From: Treponema brennaborense DSM 12168 | GTDB taxonomy: Bacteria > Spirochaetota > Spirochaetia > Treponematales > Treponemataceae | Length of the DNA: 64,000 bases | Direction of reading: 5' to 3' | Assembly: GCF_000212415.1 (NCBI RefSeq) | Contig: NC_015500.1 | Location: 2,914,001 to 2,978,000, forward strand | In this document: in pieces, positions 50,898 through 59,336 of the stretch | How positions within the stretch are numbered: position 1 is the first letter of the stretch | Layout: each line of letters begins with the position of its first letter | The notes under the pieces: generated by a model | What the model saw: only the letters and a program-made list of their open reading frames with translations | The model's database searches: none | Told to the model about the DNA's origin: nothing | Translations under genes and position numbers: made by a program

Positions 50898-53800
50898 CGA
50901 CGCCGCCTTTCGATCTGCCGAAAATTTCCGGCTCGTACATACATTCGGCCGTCGCGCCGGGTACGGTGAACGAACCGCTGCGCACCGCTCTGAATAGGAA
51001 TTCCACCTGCTGCCGTCCGCGGCGGAACGCGTCCCAGAAATAGCGCACTTCGTTGTCGTATATTTCCTGCCCCGAAAGACCGAAGTTGTACCGCTCGAAC
51101 CATTCGTCTTCGGAGATAAAATTGCCGTCCGCACCGGTATCGTCCGACGCGGAACCGGTTCCCGCATACTGTGCGCTCGTTGCGAACGCCGCGTTCAGCA
51201 CTTCGGCGCCGGACGGTATCGGAACGCGGAGCGCGACGAAGGTTCGGTCTTTCGTCGTGGAAAGCGTTGCCCGCGCGCGGTAGACCGTTCCCGAAACCAA
51301 CGCGCTGCCCGCAACCGGTTTGCCGGTTTTGACGTCGGTAATATCGACGAACACGCTCAACCCTTCGTCGCGTGCGTACTGCTTATCCGCAGGTACCGGA
51401 TATTTCATCGAAACCGTATAAAACAACGTTCCCCGACCGTCTTTCGACACTTCGAGCGGCAATTCCGTACCGAATGCCGCACCGTCCGCGGCGAGTTCCG
51501 CAAACGGCGCCGTCTTTTCCACGGGTTTCGCCGCAGCCCCTTTGAACGAACCGGACACGAACCCGTTTCCGGCAAGAGTCGCTTCGGCACTGAAATCGAG
51601 CGATTCAAGATTATTTGCTTCTATATACGAAGCGACCGCTTCAAGTACGCGCGCGGTAGACGCCGTATTTTTCCAATAACCGTTTCCGGCACGCTGAATT
51701 TCAAGCAGATTGAACAGAAATCTGCCGTTCAGATCGTCGGACGGATCAAGCGCCGTAAAGAACTGCAACAGCAGCGCGTTCCGTTCGGACACGTCGTTGA
51801 AATACATCCACGGTGAACTCGTAAACCGTGAATCCGTTACGTCCGCACCGCGCGTCGTCGGCCGTACGTGTGCACGGATATCCTTCGCCACCGCTTCGGC
51901 TTTTTGCCGGTTTCCGTTGCTCAGATACATCAGCCCGCACAACGCTTTTTCCGCATATCCGGCCGAAGGTATTCCGCACACGCCGTCTATTTTGCGTTCA
52001 TCGACGGAACCGGTCAGCTTCATCCGAACGAACAGCGTGTACGCCTGCACGTACGCATTGCCGCGGTACCACGAGCGGGTCACTTCCGCACTCAGATAAT
52101 CCGAAAGCGCCGGCACGTTTATCGACCGGGGCACGGTTATTCCATGCAGTTTTGCCGACGCAATCAATTCGGCAAACCGAAGCGACGGAGCGAACGACGA
52201 ATATGAACTCGTTTTCCAATACGGAAAACCGCCGTCCGACTGCTGGGTCTTCGCCCAATCGGCAATTTCCCGTTCAATGACTTTTTTGGGCGAACTGACT
52301 TCGCTTTGCATACCGAACACGTCGATATATTTTTCAAAATACAGCAAGGGAATCATTGCCGAACAACGCTGCTCAAGGCAGCCGTACGGATAGCGGAACA
52401 CGTACGAAACCGCTTCGGTCAGCGTTCCCAATCGCGTCGGGTCGAGTTGCACGAAAAGCGTTCCCGCACCGGCAGCGGCCGTTGTGCCGGCAGCGGCCGT
52501 TGTGCCGTCGGCGGACATCGCGGAACCGCCGGTAACAGTTGTGCCGTCGGCGGCCGTTGTGCCTGCAGCGGCCGAGACTTCGGCAACCGAAACAGGAAGA
52601 ACGATTTTTTCGGTAACTGAGGCCGCGCCCTTTTTGTCCGTACTGCCGGACGACACGTCGCCGACGGTCGTTACCGTTTCAAACACGTACGGGCGGTCTA
52701 TTTCAAGCACTTTTACGATACGCTCGGTTACCACGTCCGATTCGACCTTAAACACGACCGAGACGAACCCGTACTCCTGCGCGCTTATATCGAACATAAG
52801 CGGAACGGTTTTTCCCGCGGGAACGGTTACCGTTTTCCGCACCGGAGCCGCGCCGGCTGCCGAAATACCGCCGTTAGCGGCGGCAGCACCCGCGCCGGCT
52901 GCCGAAGCACCGCCGTTCGCGGCAGCAGTACCTGCGACTGCCGAAGCGCGGCCGGGCCGGCGAACGACGCCGTTTTCTTCAGCGGGAACACCCGCGCGTT
53001 CGCTTCCCGGCACGATTTCCATTGAAACGGTTACTTCGTGCGCGCGGCCGTCAAGACTCGAAATCACTACGCCCGCGTCGGACGTATCGTGTTCGCGAAG
53101 CCGGCGCGGCAGAACGTCGCGCACGCTGACCGGTTTGTTTACCGACATTTCGGCTTCGGAAATTCCGAAATAATCGCTCAGCACGCCCACCGCCGTAATC
53201 CGGTACGCCGTAATCGTGTCGGGCAACGTGAACGAATATGAAACGGTGCCGTCCGCGCCGGTCGTCAGAACCGGAACGAACACCGCCGTCGGATCAAAGT
53301 TTTTGCGCTCTTCAATTTTATCGCCGCCCTCGTCTCCGCCGAACAGATTGCGCACTTCGTACGTAACCGGATCGATCAAAAGCGAACGGGAATCACCGCC
53401 GGCAACGGCGCTGAAAAACAGATATTCGTTATAAAAATGTGCAACCGGATCGGGCACGTGATAATTGATAAGGTCGATAACGCCGCGATCCACCGCCATG
53501 AGCGTCAGCTCGGCACCCGCGAGCGGCTGGCCGGCTTTAGAAGCCGAAAGCGTTATCGTCGCCGTGTCGCCCGGCCGGTACGACGGTTTATCCTGCGTTA
53601 CAGTTATATCGAACTCGCGCGCAACCGGATCTACGCGAATCGCCGCCGCACCGAAATATCCTTTCGGTTTATCCATATCGGGAGTCGCATAATCGTGATC
53701 GGGCTTTTTCGTGCGCGTCGAATACGACGAAACCGTTACGTACGCAACCGGCAGATACCGATCCGTAACCGGCACTTCAAGAACCGTACTCGGCTCCGTC

Positions 53801-56800
53801 AGGCGGAACACCTGCTCGGAAAAAACACCTTCCCGTTCGACAGTCATCAGATAGGTGCCGGCGGGCAGCGGACTTTGCAGCAGGATACGGGCGGTGTCGC
53901 CCGCCTGATACACGTCCTTATCCGGCAGCAGCGTGATTTCCTGCGATTCGTTTCCGTAATAATAATTCCAGTCCGAACCGGTTACGTAAAAGCTGCGTTC
54001 GGTAACAACCGCACGGGCACCGCTGTCCTGAGCGGAAAGCCGAAGGACGTACGCGCCGCCTTTGGGAGGCGTTACGGAAACCGTTCCGGCCGCCGCAAGC
54101 GGTACCGTCGATGTCGATTCGCTTACCATTTCGCGCACGTACCGGGTAATAATCTGCCCGTTCAGTCCCATCTGGCGTACTTGTTTCCAGTCTTCGCGCA
54201 GCAATTCTACGGACAGTTTGCGATCGCTTTTACGCCGCGGAAGCATTTCCTCGGCGGGAGCCGAACCGTCCGGCTGCGCAAGCAGATAATCGAAGGAAAG
54301 TTCCGTTCCCTTTTTGGCAAAACCGGTTATCCCCTTCGCAGCGGAAAGACCGATGTAATACTGCGCCGGATGCACGACGACGGAGGCCGAAGAGCTGACG
54401 GCCTGCGAACCCGCGTCAAAAACGGTCGACTCCACGCGGTACGAATACGCCATACCTTTTATCGTTTCACCGCCGGAAAGCTGGGAGGCGGACGCTTTAC
54501 CGGTTCCGTCGAGCGCGCCCTCTTCCGATGAAAGCGCGGACCGGCCGTCGTATCCCTGCCGCGGGCCGAACCGGTATCCGTCGAAGCGCACGCCGTCCGG
54601 ACGGAAGCCCGCCGGTTCGCGGTACCACTCGGCGTTCCACTGCGCACCGGCAAGGCTGCCGCCGCCCAAATACGAAGCGGAGACGGCCGCGGGAATGCGG
54701 TCGCCGCTGACGTACGGAACGGCAGTCGGAATCGAAACAGCCGTCTCAAAGCGCAGCCGTTCAAAATACGCCACCGTAACCGGAATCGATTCGGTAGCGG
54801 ATCGGCCGTTTAATGTGCGCGTATATTCTATCAGATACGAACCGGGCGCCAGCTCCTGCGGCAAGGTGAACTTTCCGGTAAAACCGCCGCTTTCGGAAGC
54901 GGAACCGGTCACGGTAACGAACGGCTTCGACCGCCAGGTATTTTCGCGAATGCTCAGCGTGTACGGTCCCGCGTACGGTTCGTACGAACCGAGCTGCAAA
55001 TTGCGATCTATGCCGCGCAGCTGCATCGTTTCACCGGGTTTGTACAACCCGCGGTCGGTAAACATGAACGTTACCATCTGCGCCGCCCGCGCGTTCTGCG
55101 GAGATCTGACGTTTCCGGCGTACTGCCACAACCGGTTCCCGGAAGGATTAAAAACGGCACGGTCGCCGTCTTTTTCCGCGCTGACGTAACAGGTGCGTAC
55201 GGAATCACCGATGACATTCGGCTCCAAATCGATGCGGACGAATCCGTTTTCATCGGTAACGCCCGAAGCAGCCGGAGTTCCCGGCGCGGTGAGCACCGTC
55301 TCCCCGTCCACCGAATACGATGCGTACGTATACAGTTTGACGGCGGCGCCCGGAACGGGTTTTCCCGTCGCAAGGCTGGTAACGAGAACCAAAACGCGGT
55401 TGTATCCGTACCGAACCGTCAGTCCCAAATCGGTTACCTGTACGGTTTGTCCGTTTTCCATCTTCGAGACGCGCGTTTCGCCGTAATAATCTTTCCGATT
55501 ATATTTCATCACCGCGCTGAACGACACGGCGCCGAACGCACCGTGATCCGTTTGCGTTAAAAACGGCAGCAAATCAACCGGCTGCAGCACGCGGACGTTT
55601 TTGGGAATTGAAGTTTCGTCCAAAACGGTTACGTCCGCCGGCTGTGCAGCCGGCGCGCCGGTGAGCGCCTTGACGCGATATTCGGAACCGGGCAAAACGT
55701 TCTGATACTCGAAAATCAGTTTCGGCGGAAACTGCGCTTCAAGCATTCCGAAGCCGTAATCCTTGAAGCCCGCGTAACTCGCCGCTTCGGGAACGGTCAC
55801 CGTTTCAGGACCGGCGGCGTCGGCAAACGGTCTGCCGTACACATCGGAAACCGCCCCGGCCGCAAGCGTTATCGTATACTGCTGATCGAACGTAACCGGC
55901 AGACCGAACACGGTCAGCACCGAACCGTCCGCTTCCACGTTCGCCGCGGTTACCGGCATCGCCGGTTCCGTCCGCACGGCTGCCGCAAGCTTTGCCGGAT
56001 CGAGCGCCGGTGCCAGCCGGTGTGAAAATCGAAAGCGGACGGGATTCGTGTATTTGCCGTACGAACGGCCGTCGGTGTCGATATCTTCGAGGGAAAAAGG
56101 TTTCAGCGTGTGAAACGAATGGCTGCCGTCGCTCTGCGCCGTACCGAGCGATTCCGCGTCGGAACGCGCGCCGGCTTTAAGCGTAACGGTCATGCGCGTA
56201 TTCTCAGGCGGCGCTTTTTTCAGCGTCAGCACGAGCAGCTGTTTTTGCTTTTCATCGGACTGAGCGGCATCGAACGGATACACCGTTCCCGCCTCGTCGC
56301 TCACTTCAACGTATTTCGCCGTTTCCTTTGCCGTTACCGGCTGCGAAAAAACGAGCGCAATCGAACGCGCCTGTTCGGGCGGAACGTCGCCGGCATCGAC
56401 CCATTCGCCCGCGGCAATCGCCTTATAGCCGGGCGTTACGGAAAGGAGTTTCAATTCTTCGGTGCGGAACGTGAATTCAGTCTGACCCGAAATCGGCGTA
56501 CCGTCGGCCGCGCGAATATCGCCCGACAGCGTTACCGTATATTCGCGCTGCGGAACGGTCTGCTGCGAAGAATCGAAGCACAGCAGACTCGTTCCGTACC
56601 AGCGGAACACGCCTTCAAGCGGCGGTTCGATTTTCATCAGATCAGACTTTTCCGAAGGTTCGCCCAACACGGTAACGGGAACCACCGGTTTTGAAAACTG
56701 TACGTACACCGCCGGATATTTCATGTCGGCGGGTAAAACGCCCGCGGGCTGCATATCCAGCACGTACAGCGCGTCGTCGGAAACGGCGGCGGCAGCATCC

Positions 56801-56904
56801 GATTTACCGGCGGCAACTTTGCTGCCGTTCCCGCTGCAGCCGAAAAAAGCGCACCACGCGCACAAACAACAGAAAGCGGCGAGCACCGTTCGTCCGAGTT
56901 TCAT
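50878..56904 (-). CDS. yfhM: Bacterial alpha-2-macroglobulin lipoprotein
   Basis: A 2008-residue protein. It has a lipoprotein signal (FFGC at ~residue 23). MG domains follow (FMFTDRGLYKPGETMQLRGI is the MG3 hallmark; LSASKAGQPLAGAELTLMAV lies further on). The thioester motif GCLEQRC sits at about residue 1505, followed by a helical thioester domain (GGFPYWKTSSYSSFAPSLRF) and a C-terminal receptor-like region. These proteins trap attacking proteases in the periplasm, and PbpC is thought to repair the wall. Two Ala/Gly/Thr-rich repeat tracts (~1300-1350 and ~1440-1480) encode in-frame minisatellites. GGAGG lies 4 nt before the ATG. Confidence 0.93.
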   Translation of the reverse strand: MKLGRTVLAAFCCLCAWCAFFGCSGNGSKVAAGKSDAAAAVSDDALYVLDMQPAGVLPADMKYPAVYVQFSKPVVPVTVLGEPSEKSDLMKIEPPLEGVFRWYGTSLLCFDSSQQTVPQREYTVTLSGDIRAADGTPISGQTEFTFRTEELKLLSVTPGYKAIAAGEWVDAGDVPPEQARSIALVFSQPVTAKETAKYVEVSDEAGTVYPFDAAQSDEKQKQLLVLTLKKAPPENTRMTVTLKAGARSDAESLGTAQSDGSHSFHTLKPFSLEDIDTDGRSYGKYTNPVRFRFSHRLAPALDPAKLAAAVRTEPAMPVTAANVEADGSVLTVFGLPVTFDQQYTITLAAGAVSDVYGRPFADAAGPETVTVPEAASYAGFKDYGFGMLEAQFPPKLIFEYQNVLPGSEYRVKALTGAPAAQPADVTVLDETSIPKNVRVLQPVDLLPFLTQTDHGAFGAVSFSAVMKYNRKDYYGETRVSKMENGQTVQVTDLGLTVRYGYNRVLVLVTSLATGKPVPGAAVKLYTYASYSVDGETVLTAPGTPAASGVTDENGFVRIDLEPNVIGDSVRTCYVSAEKDGDRAVFNPSGNRLWQYAGNVRSPQNARAAQMVTFMFTDRGLYKPGETMQLRGIDRNLQLGSYEPYAGPYTLSIRENTWRSKPFVTVTGSASESGGFTGKFTLPQELAPGSYLIEYTRTLNGRSATESIPVTVAYFERLRFETAVSIPTAVPYVSGDRIPAAVSASYLGGGSLAGAQWNAEWYREPAGFRPDGVRFDGYRFGPRQGYDGRSALSSEEGALDGTGKASASQLSGGETIKGMAYSYRVESTVFDAGSQAVSSSASVVVHPAQYYIGLSAAKGITGFAKKGTELSFDYLLAQPDGSAPAEEMLPRRKSDRKLSVELLREDWKQVRQMGLNGQIITRYVREMVSESTSTVPLAAAGTVSVTPPKGGAYVLRLSAQDSGARAVVTERSFYVTGSDWNYYYGNESQEITLLPDKDVYQAGDTARILLQSPLPAGTYLMTVEREGVFSEQVFRLTEPSTVLEVPVTDRYLPVAYVTVSSYSTRTKKPDHDYATPDMDKPKGYFGAAAIRVDPVAREFDITVTQDKPSYRPGDTATITLSASKAGQPLAGAELTLMAVDRGVIDLINYHVPDPVAHFYNEYLFFSAVAGGDSRSLLIDPVTYEVRNLFGGDEGGDKIEERKNFDPTAVFVPVLTTGADGTVSYSFTLPDTITAYRITAVGVLSDYFGISEAEMSVNKPVSVRDVLPRRLREHDTSDAGVVISSLDGRAHEVTVSMEIVPGSERAGVPAEENGVVRRPGRASAVAGTAAANGGASAAGAGAAAANGGISAAGAAPVRKTVTVPAGKTVPLMFDISAQEYGFVSVVFKVESDVVTERIVKVLEIDRPYVFETVTTVGDVSSGSTDKKGAASVTEKIVLPVSVAEVSAAAGTTAADGTTVTGGSAMSADGTTAAAGTTAAAGAGTLFVQLDPTRLGTLTEAVSYVFRYPYGCLEQRCSAMIPLLYFEKYIDVFGMQSEVSSPKKVIEREIADWAKTQQSDGGFPYWKTSSYSSFAPSLRFAELIASAKLHGITVPRSINVPALSDYLSAEVTRSWYRGNAYVQAYTLFVRMKLTGSVDERKIDGVCGIPSAGYAEKALCGLMYLSNGNRQKAEAVAKDIRAHVRPTTRGADVTDSRFTSSPWMYFNDVSERNALLLQFFTALDPSDDLNGRFLFNLLEIQRAGNGYWKNTASTARVLEAVASYIEANNLESLDFSAEATLAGNGFVSGSFKGAAAKPVEKTAPFAELAADGAAFGTELPLEVSKDGRGTLFYTVSMKYPVPADKQYARDEGLSVFVDITDVKTGKPVAGSALVSGTVYRARATLSTTKDRTFVALRVPIPSGAEVLNAAFATSAQYAGTGSASDDTGADGNFISEDEWFERYNFGLSGQEIYDNEVRYFWDAFRRGRQQVEFLFRAVRSGSFTVPGATAECMYEPEIFGRSKGGVVVITEK
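52469..52504. repeat. In-frame 18-bp tandem repeat in alpha-2-macroglobulin
   Basis: Two exact 18-bp units, CCGGCAGCGGCCGTTGTG, followed by diverged GCCGTCGGCGG... copies to about 52575. It encodes AAGTTAAAGTTAADG-like low-complexity protein. Confidence 0.8.
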
Positions 56905-56985
56905 ACATCCTCCGAAAATCCATAAAAACGATTACAAAATCAGAACGCCGCCGCCCCGAAACGGCGGTCTTACGCGGCGTTCAGT

Positions 56986-57918
56986 TTAATGCAGAAAAAT
57001 GATTCCGAGAATACCGATCGGTATCAAATACGCAGCGAACCATTCGAGTTTGCCTTTTCTGATAATTTTCATCAAAAACGCCAGCGCGGCGAAGCCCGAA
57101 ACGAACGCAGCCGCGCACCCGACGGCGACGGTTCCCATGCCGATACTTGAAGCGACAGCTCCGATATCTTTGGCTTCAAGCACGAACGCGCCCAAAATCG
57201 CGGGAATCGAAAGCAAAAACGAAAATTCGCCTGCCGTCGTTCGATCCACGCCGCACAAAAGCGCGCCCGCGATCGTACTGCCCGAACGGGAAATACCGGG
57301 CAGCACGCCGAATCCCTGTGCAAGCCCGATCAGCAGGCCCTGAACCGGCCGGACCGCTGCGGAAACGGGCGCTTCGGCGGAATTATCCGCATTATACGCC
57401 TCGGCGGCACTGTCCGCATTATACGCTTCGGCGGAATTGACCGCCTTGCCGGCTTTGCCCGTATCGTCCGCCCCGTAACCGCCGGCGGCTTTTTTCAGCG
57501 TCCGCTGCGCGTTGAGTTTTGCCGAAAGAATCAACACGAACGCCGTTACGATAAATCCCGCGCACACGACTTTTATCGGAACGTCGGGAATAAAATCTTT
57601 CAGCACGACGCCGAACACACCGGTTACCGCCGTTCCCAGCAGCAGCGCGGCTATCGTCTGCAATCCGGCTGCGTCTCCGGCACGCGAACGGCGGCTTATC
57701 CACCGCCCCAAAACGCACAGCAGCAGCCATATCTTTTTGCGGAAAAACACCACCACCGCGGCGAGCGTCGCCAAATGCAAAAACACGTCGAACAGAAGCG
57801 GTACGTCGTCGAGCGAAAATAAATTCTGCACGACGGCCAAATGCCCTGAACTTGAAATAGGTAAGAATTCCGCCACACCTTGCAGCAGTCCGAGTAAAAT
57901 CGCCTGAATAATCGACAT
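56986..57918 (-). CDS. uppP: Undecaprenyl-diphosphatase UppP (BacA)
   Basis: A 310-residue membrane enzyme. Family motifs present: MSIIQAILLGLLQGVAEFLP, ISSSGHLAV (first), and GVLPGISRSGSTIAGALL (second) with the catalytic Arg/Ser pattern. It recycles undecaprenyl pyrophosphate for cell-wall and glycan synthesis. A lineage-specific insertion of about 50 residues (KAAGGYGADD onwards, with AEAYNAD twice) sits in a cytoplasmic loop and corresponds to a 27-bp tandem DNA repeat. Start at 57918 with GGAGG 4 nt upstream. Confidence 0.93.
   Translation of the reverse strand: MSIIQAILLGLLQGVAEFLPISSSGHLAVVQNLFSLDDVPLLFDVFLHLATLAAVVVFFRKKIWLLLCVLGRWISRRSRAGDAAGLQTIAALLLGTAVTGVFGVVLKDFIPDVPIKVVCAGFIVTAFVLILSAKLNAQRTLKKAAGGYGADDTGKAGKAVNSAEAYNADSAAEAYNADNSAEAPVSAAVRPVQGLLIGLAQGFGVLPGISRSGSTIAGALLCGVDRTTAGEFSFLLSIPAILGAFVLEAKDIGAVASSIGMGTVAVGCAAAFVSGFAALAFLMKIIRKGKLEWFAAYLIPIGILGIIFLH
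57369..57436. repeat. In-frame 27-bp tandem repeat in uppP
   Basis: Two 27-bp units (TTATCCGCATTATACGCCTC then GGCGGCA, and a close variant) plus a 14-bp partial unit. Nine residues per unit: (S)AEAYNAD(S). Confidence 0.85.
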
Positions 57919-58067
57919 GGAGCCTCCGTCTATGTTAAGAGTAGCAAACTTTTGAAAACCGCTCAAGTATAGCACGATACTCGAAGTGCGTCAGGCACCT
58001 CCGCGCTTCCGCGAACCGTCCCGTATCCTGAATCGCAGTATCCGGCAAAAAATCCGATAAAAAACGC

Positions 58068-58098
58068 TTGCCTTTGAGCCGGCTCCAAGTAGTATGTT
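58068..58098 (+). promoter_or_regulatory. MerR-type promoter (NmlR/AdhR-like dyad)
   Basis: TTGCCT (58068-58073), a 19-bp spacer, TATGTT (58093-58098). The dyad CTTTGAGCC-GGCTCCAAG (58072-58089) has one mismatch. It closely resembles the CTTGGAG-ACTCCAAG operator of NmlR/AdhR-type MerR regulators that control electrophile-stress genes. The regulator itself is not in the window. Confidence 0.7.
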
Positions 58099-58120
58099 TA
58101 AACCGAACCGGAGGTAACAC

Positions 58121-58297
58121 ATGAAAAAAATACTCGTCGCCTATTATTCACGAACGGAGGAAAACTACGTAAACGGCGGCATCGTACGCCTGCCGAAAGG
58201 CAACACGGCGATTGCCGCCGAAAAAATCGAAGCGCTCGCCGGCGGAGATTTATTTGAAATCAAAACAATCAGAAAACGGATCACCGAAGAATGCTGA
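58121..58297 (+). pseudogene. Truncated flavodoxin
   Basis: 58 codons from an ATG with GGAGG 6 nt upstream. The protein starts like a flavodoxin (MKKILVAYYSRTEENYVNGG, KGNTAIAAEKIEAL, GGDLFEIKTI), then changes to RKRITEEC and stops. Flavodoxins need about 140-180 residues, including the FMN loops missing here. Downstream there is no continuing frame; the next gene's promoter begins within 40 bp. A 3' deletion is likely. Confidence 0.85.
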
Positions 58298-58332
58298 CTC
58301 CGGCTCCCCTACGATCCGCATACCGAAAACCA

Positions 58333-58367
58333 CTGACACCGCAACCGAAAAAGGATATACTGTTCAT
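58333..58367 (+). promoter_or_regulatory. Leaderless-type promoter of the M15 peptidase
   Basis: CTGACA (58333-58338), 17-bp spacer, TATACT (58356-58361), GTTCAT, ATG 58368. AAAAGG lies too far upstream of the ATG to act as a ribosome site. Confidence 0.7.
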
Positions 58368-59279
58368 ATGACAAAACGTTTTTTTCTGATTTTGCTGCCT
58401 CTTTGTTTTTTGCTTTGCAGCGGCAGCTGCAACCCGACGCAGACAGAACAGCCGAATGAAGCAGCTCCCGCCGAACCGGAGCTGCTTTCCATATTTCGCA
58501 CGGCGTACCCCGACGTTACGTTTTCCGCAGCATACGATACGCTGATCGGCGACTGGCTCGTAACCGTAACCGCAGACGATCGGCGTGCCGAACTGTACTG
58601 GTGCGGCGGCCGACTGCTGAGCGCCGATAAAATCCCCGAAAAAGAAAACTATCGGGTACTACTTTACGACTATGCCGAAGCCGTCCCCGATCCCGAAGAT
58701 TTCAGCGAGCAGGACATCGAGCGGATCCGCGCGTTCAGTGCGCCGGAAACCCGTTCGGCAAGCGCCGGAACACCGCCGTTTTTTTATGACACGATATACG
58801 ACTGTGCGTCGCAGACCGCCGTCGAGCAGCACATCACGCGGATTACCTTTTTGGGAAAACAGGCGAACGTTCACGAACGTATCCGCGACCCGCTCGCCGC
58901 CGTCGAACGGGACATACGGGCACTTGCGGAAACGGATCCGGAAGCACGCGCCTTCGTAACGAATCTGTCGCAAACCGACGGTTACTATTGGCGCACCATT
59001 CGCGATTCGGGAAACCGTTCGTTTCACAGCATCGGCATCGCGCTCGACATTCTGCCCGTCGGCTGGCAACAGAAAAACATTTATTGGGCGTGGCGGCGCG
59101 ACATCGACCCGGAAAAATGGATGCTGACGCCGCTCGATCGCCGCTGGATGCCGCCGGAAAGCATCGTCGCCGCTTTTGAAAAACACGGTTTCATCTGGGG
59201 CGGAAAATGGATCATCTGGGACAATATGCACTTTGAATATCACCCCGAACTGATTTTATACCGAAAGTCAAAAAAATAA
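58368..59279 (+). CDS. M15-family D-Ala-D-Ala carboxypeptidase-like lipoprotein
   Basis: A 303-residue lipoprotein: MTKRFFLILLPLCFLLCSG, then SC at ~residue 20. The C-terminal ~120 residues contain the M15 zinc site pattern FHSIGIALDI (H and D) and WDNMHFEY (second H), as in VanY/LAS peptidases that trim peptidoglycan peptides. The middle (~60-170) has no recognised fold. ATG 58368 is chosen because the promoter lies exactly at the start. An upstream extension of 52 residues is low-complexity and overlaps the flavodoxin remnant. A DacX/VanX-type alternative is possible. Confidence 0.85.
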   Translation: MTKRFFLILLPLCFLLCSGSCNPTQTEQPNEAAPAEPELLSIFRTAYPDVTFSAAYDTLIGDWLVTVTADDRRAELYWCGGRLLSADKIPEKENYRVLLYDYAEAVPDPEDFSEQDIERIRAFSAPETRSASAGTPPFFYDTIYDCASQTAVEQHITRITFLGKQANVHERIRDPLAAVERDIRALAETDPEARAFVTNLSQTDGYYWRTIRDSGNRSFHSIGIALDILPVGWQQKNIYWAWRRDIDPEKWMLTPLDRRWMPPESIVAAFEKHGFIWGGKWIIWDNMHFEYHPELILYRKSKK

Positions 59280-59288
59280 CGCCGCCCC

Positions 59289-59323
59289 GGAACCGCCGCG
59301 CGACGCGTCGTTTCGGCGGCTCC
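59289..59323. terminator. Hairpin between convergent genes
   Basis: GGAACCGCCG (59289-59298) pairs with CGGCGGCTCC (59314-59323) with one mismatch. It lies between M15 and hcp stops. No T tract. Confidence 0.4.
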
Positions 59324-59336
59324 GAACGGACGGGCG

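Noticed and set aside
50898-51167. Longer PbpC N terminus
   Set aside because: The 90 extra codons are Arg/Ser-rich, lie antisense-free but inside the macroglobulin coding end, and precede the normal membrane anchor.
53437-54531. 364-codon plus-strand ORF
   Set aside because: Antisense shadow of alpha-2-macroglobulin, Arg/Ile-rich, without start signals.
51405-57002. Numerous smaller ORFs on both strands across the macroglobulin region
   Set aside because: High GC creates long stop-free frames. None shows motifs or ribosome sites.
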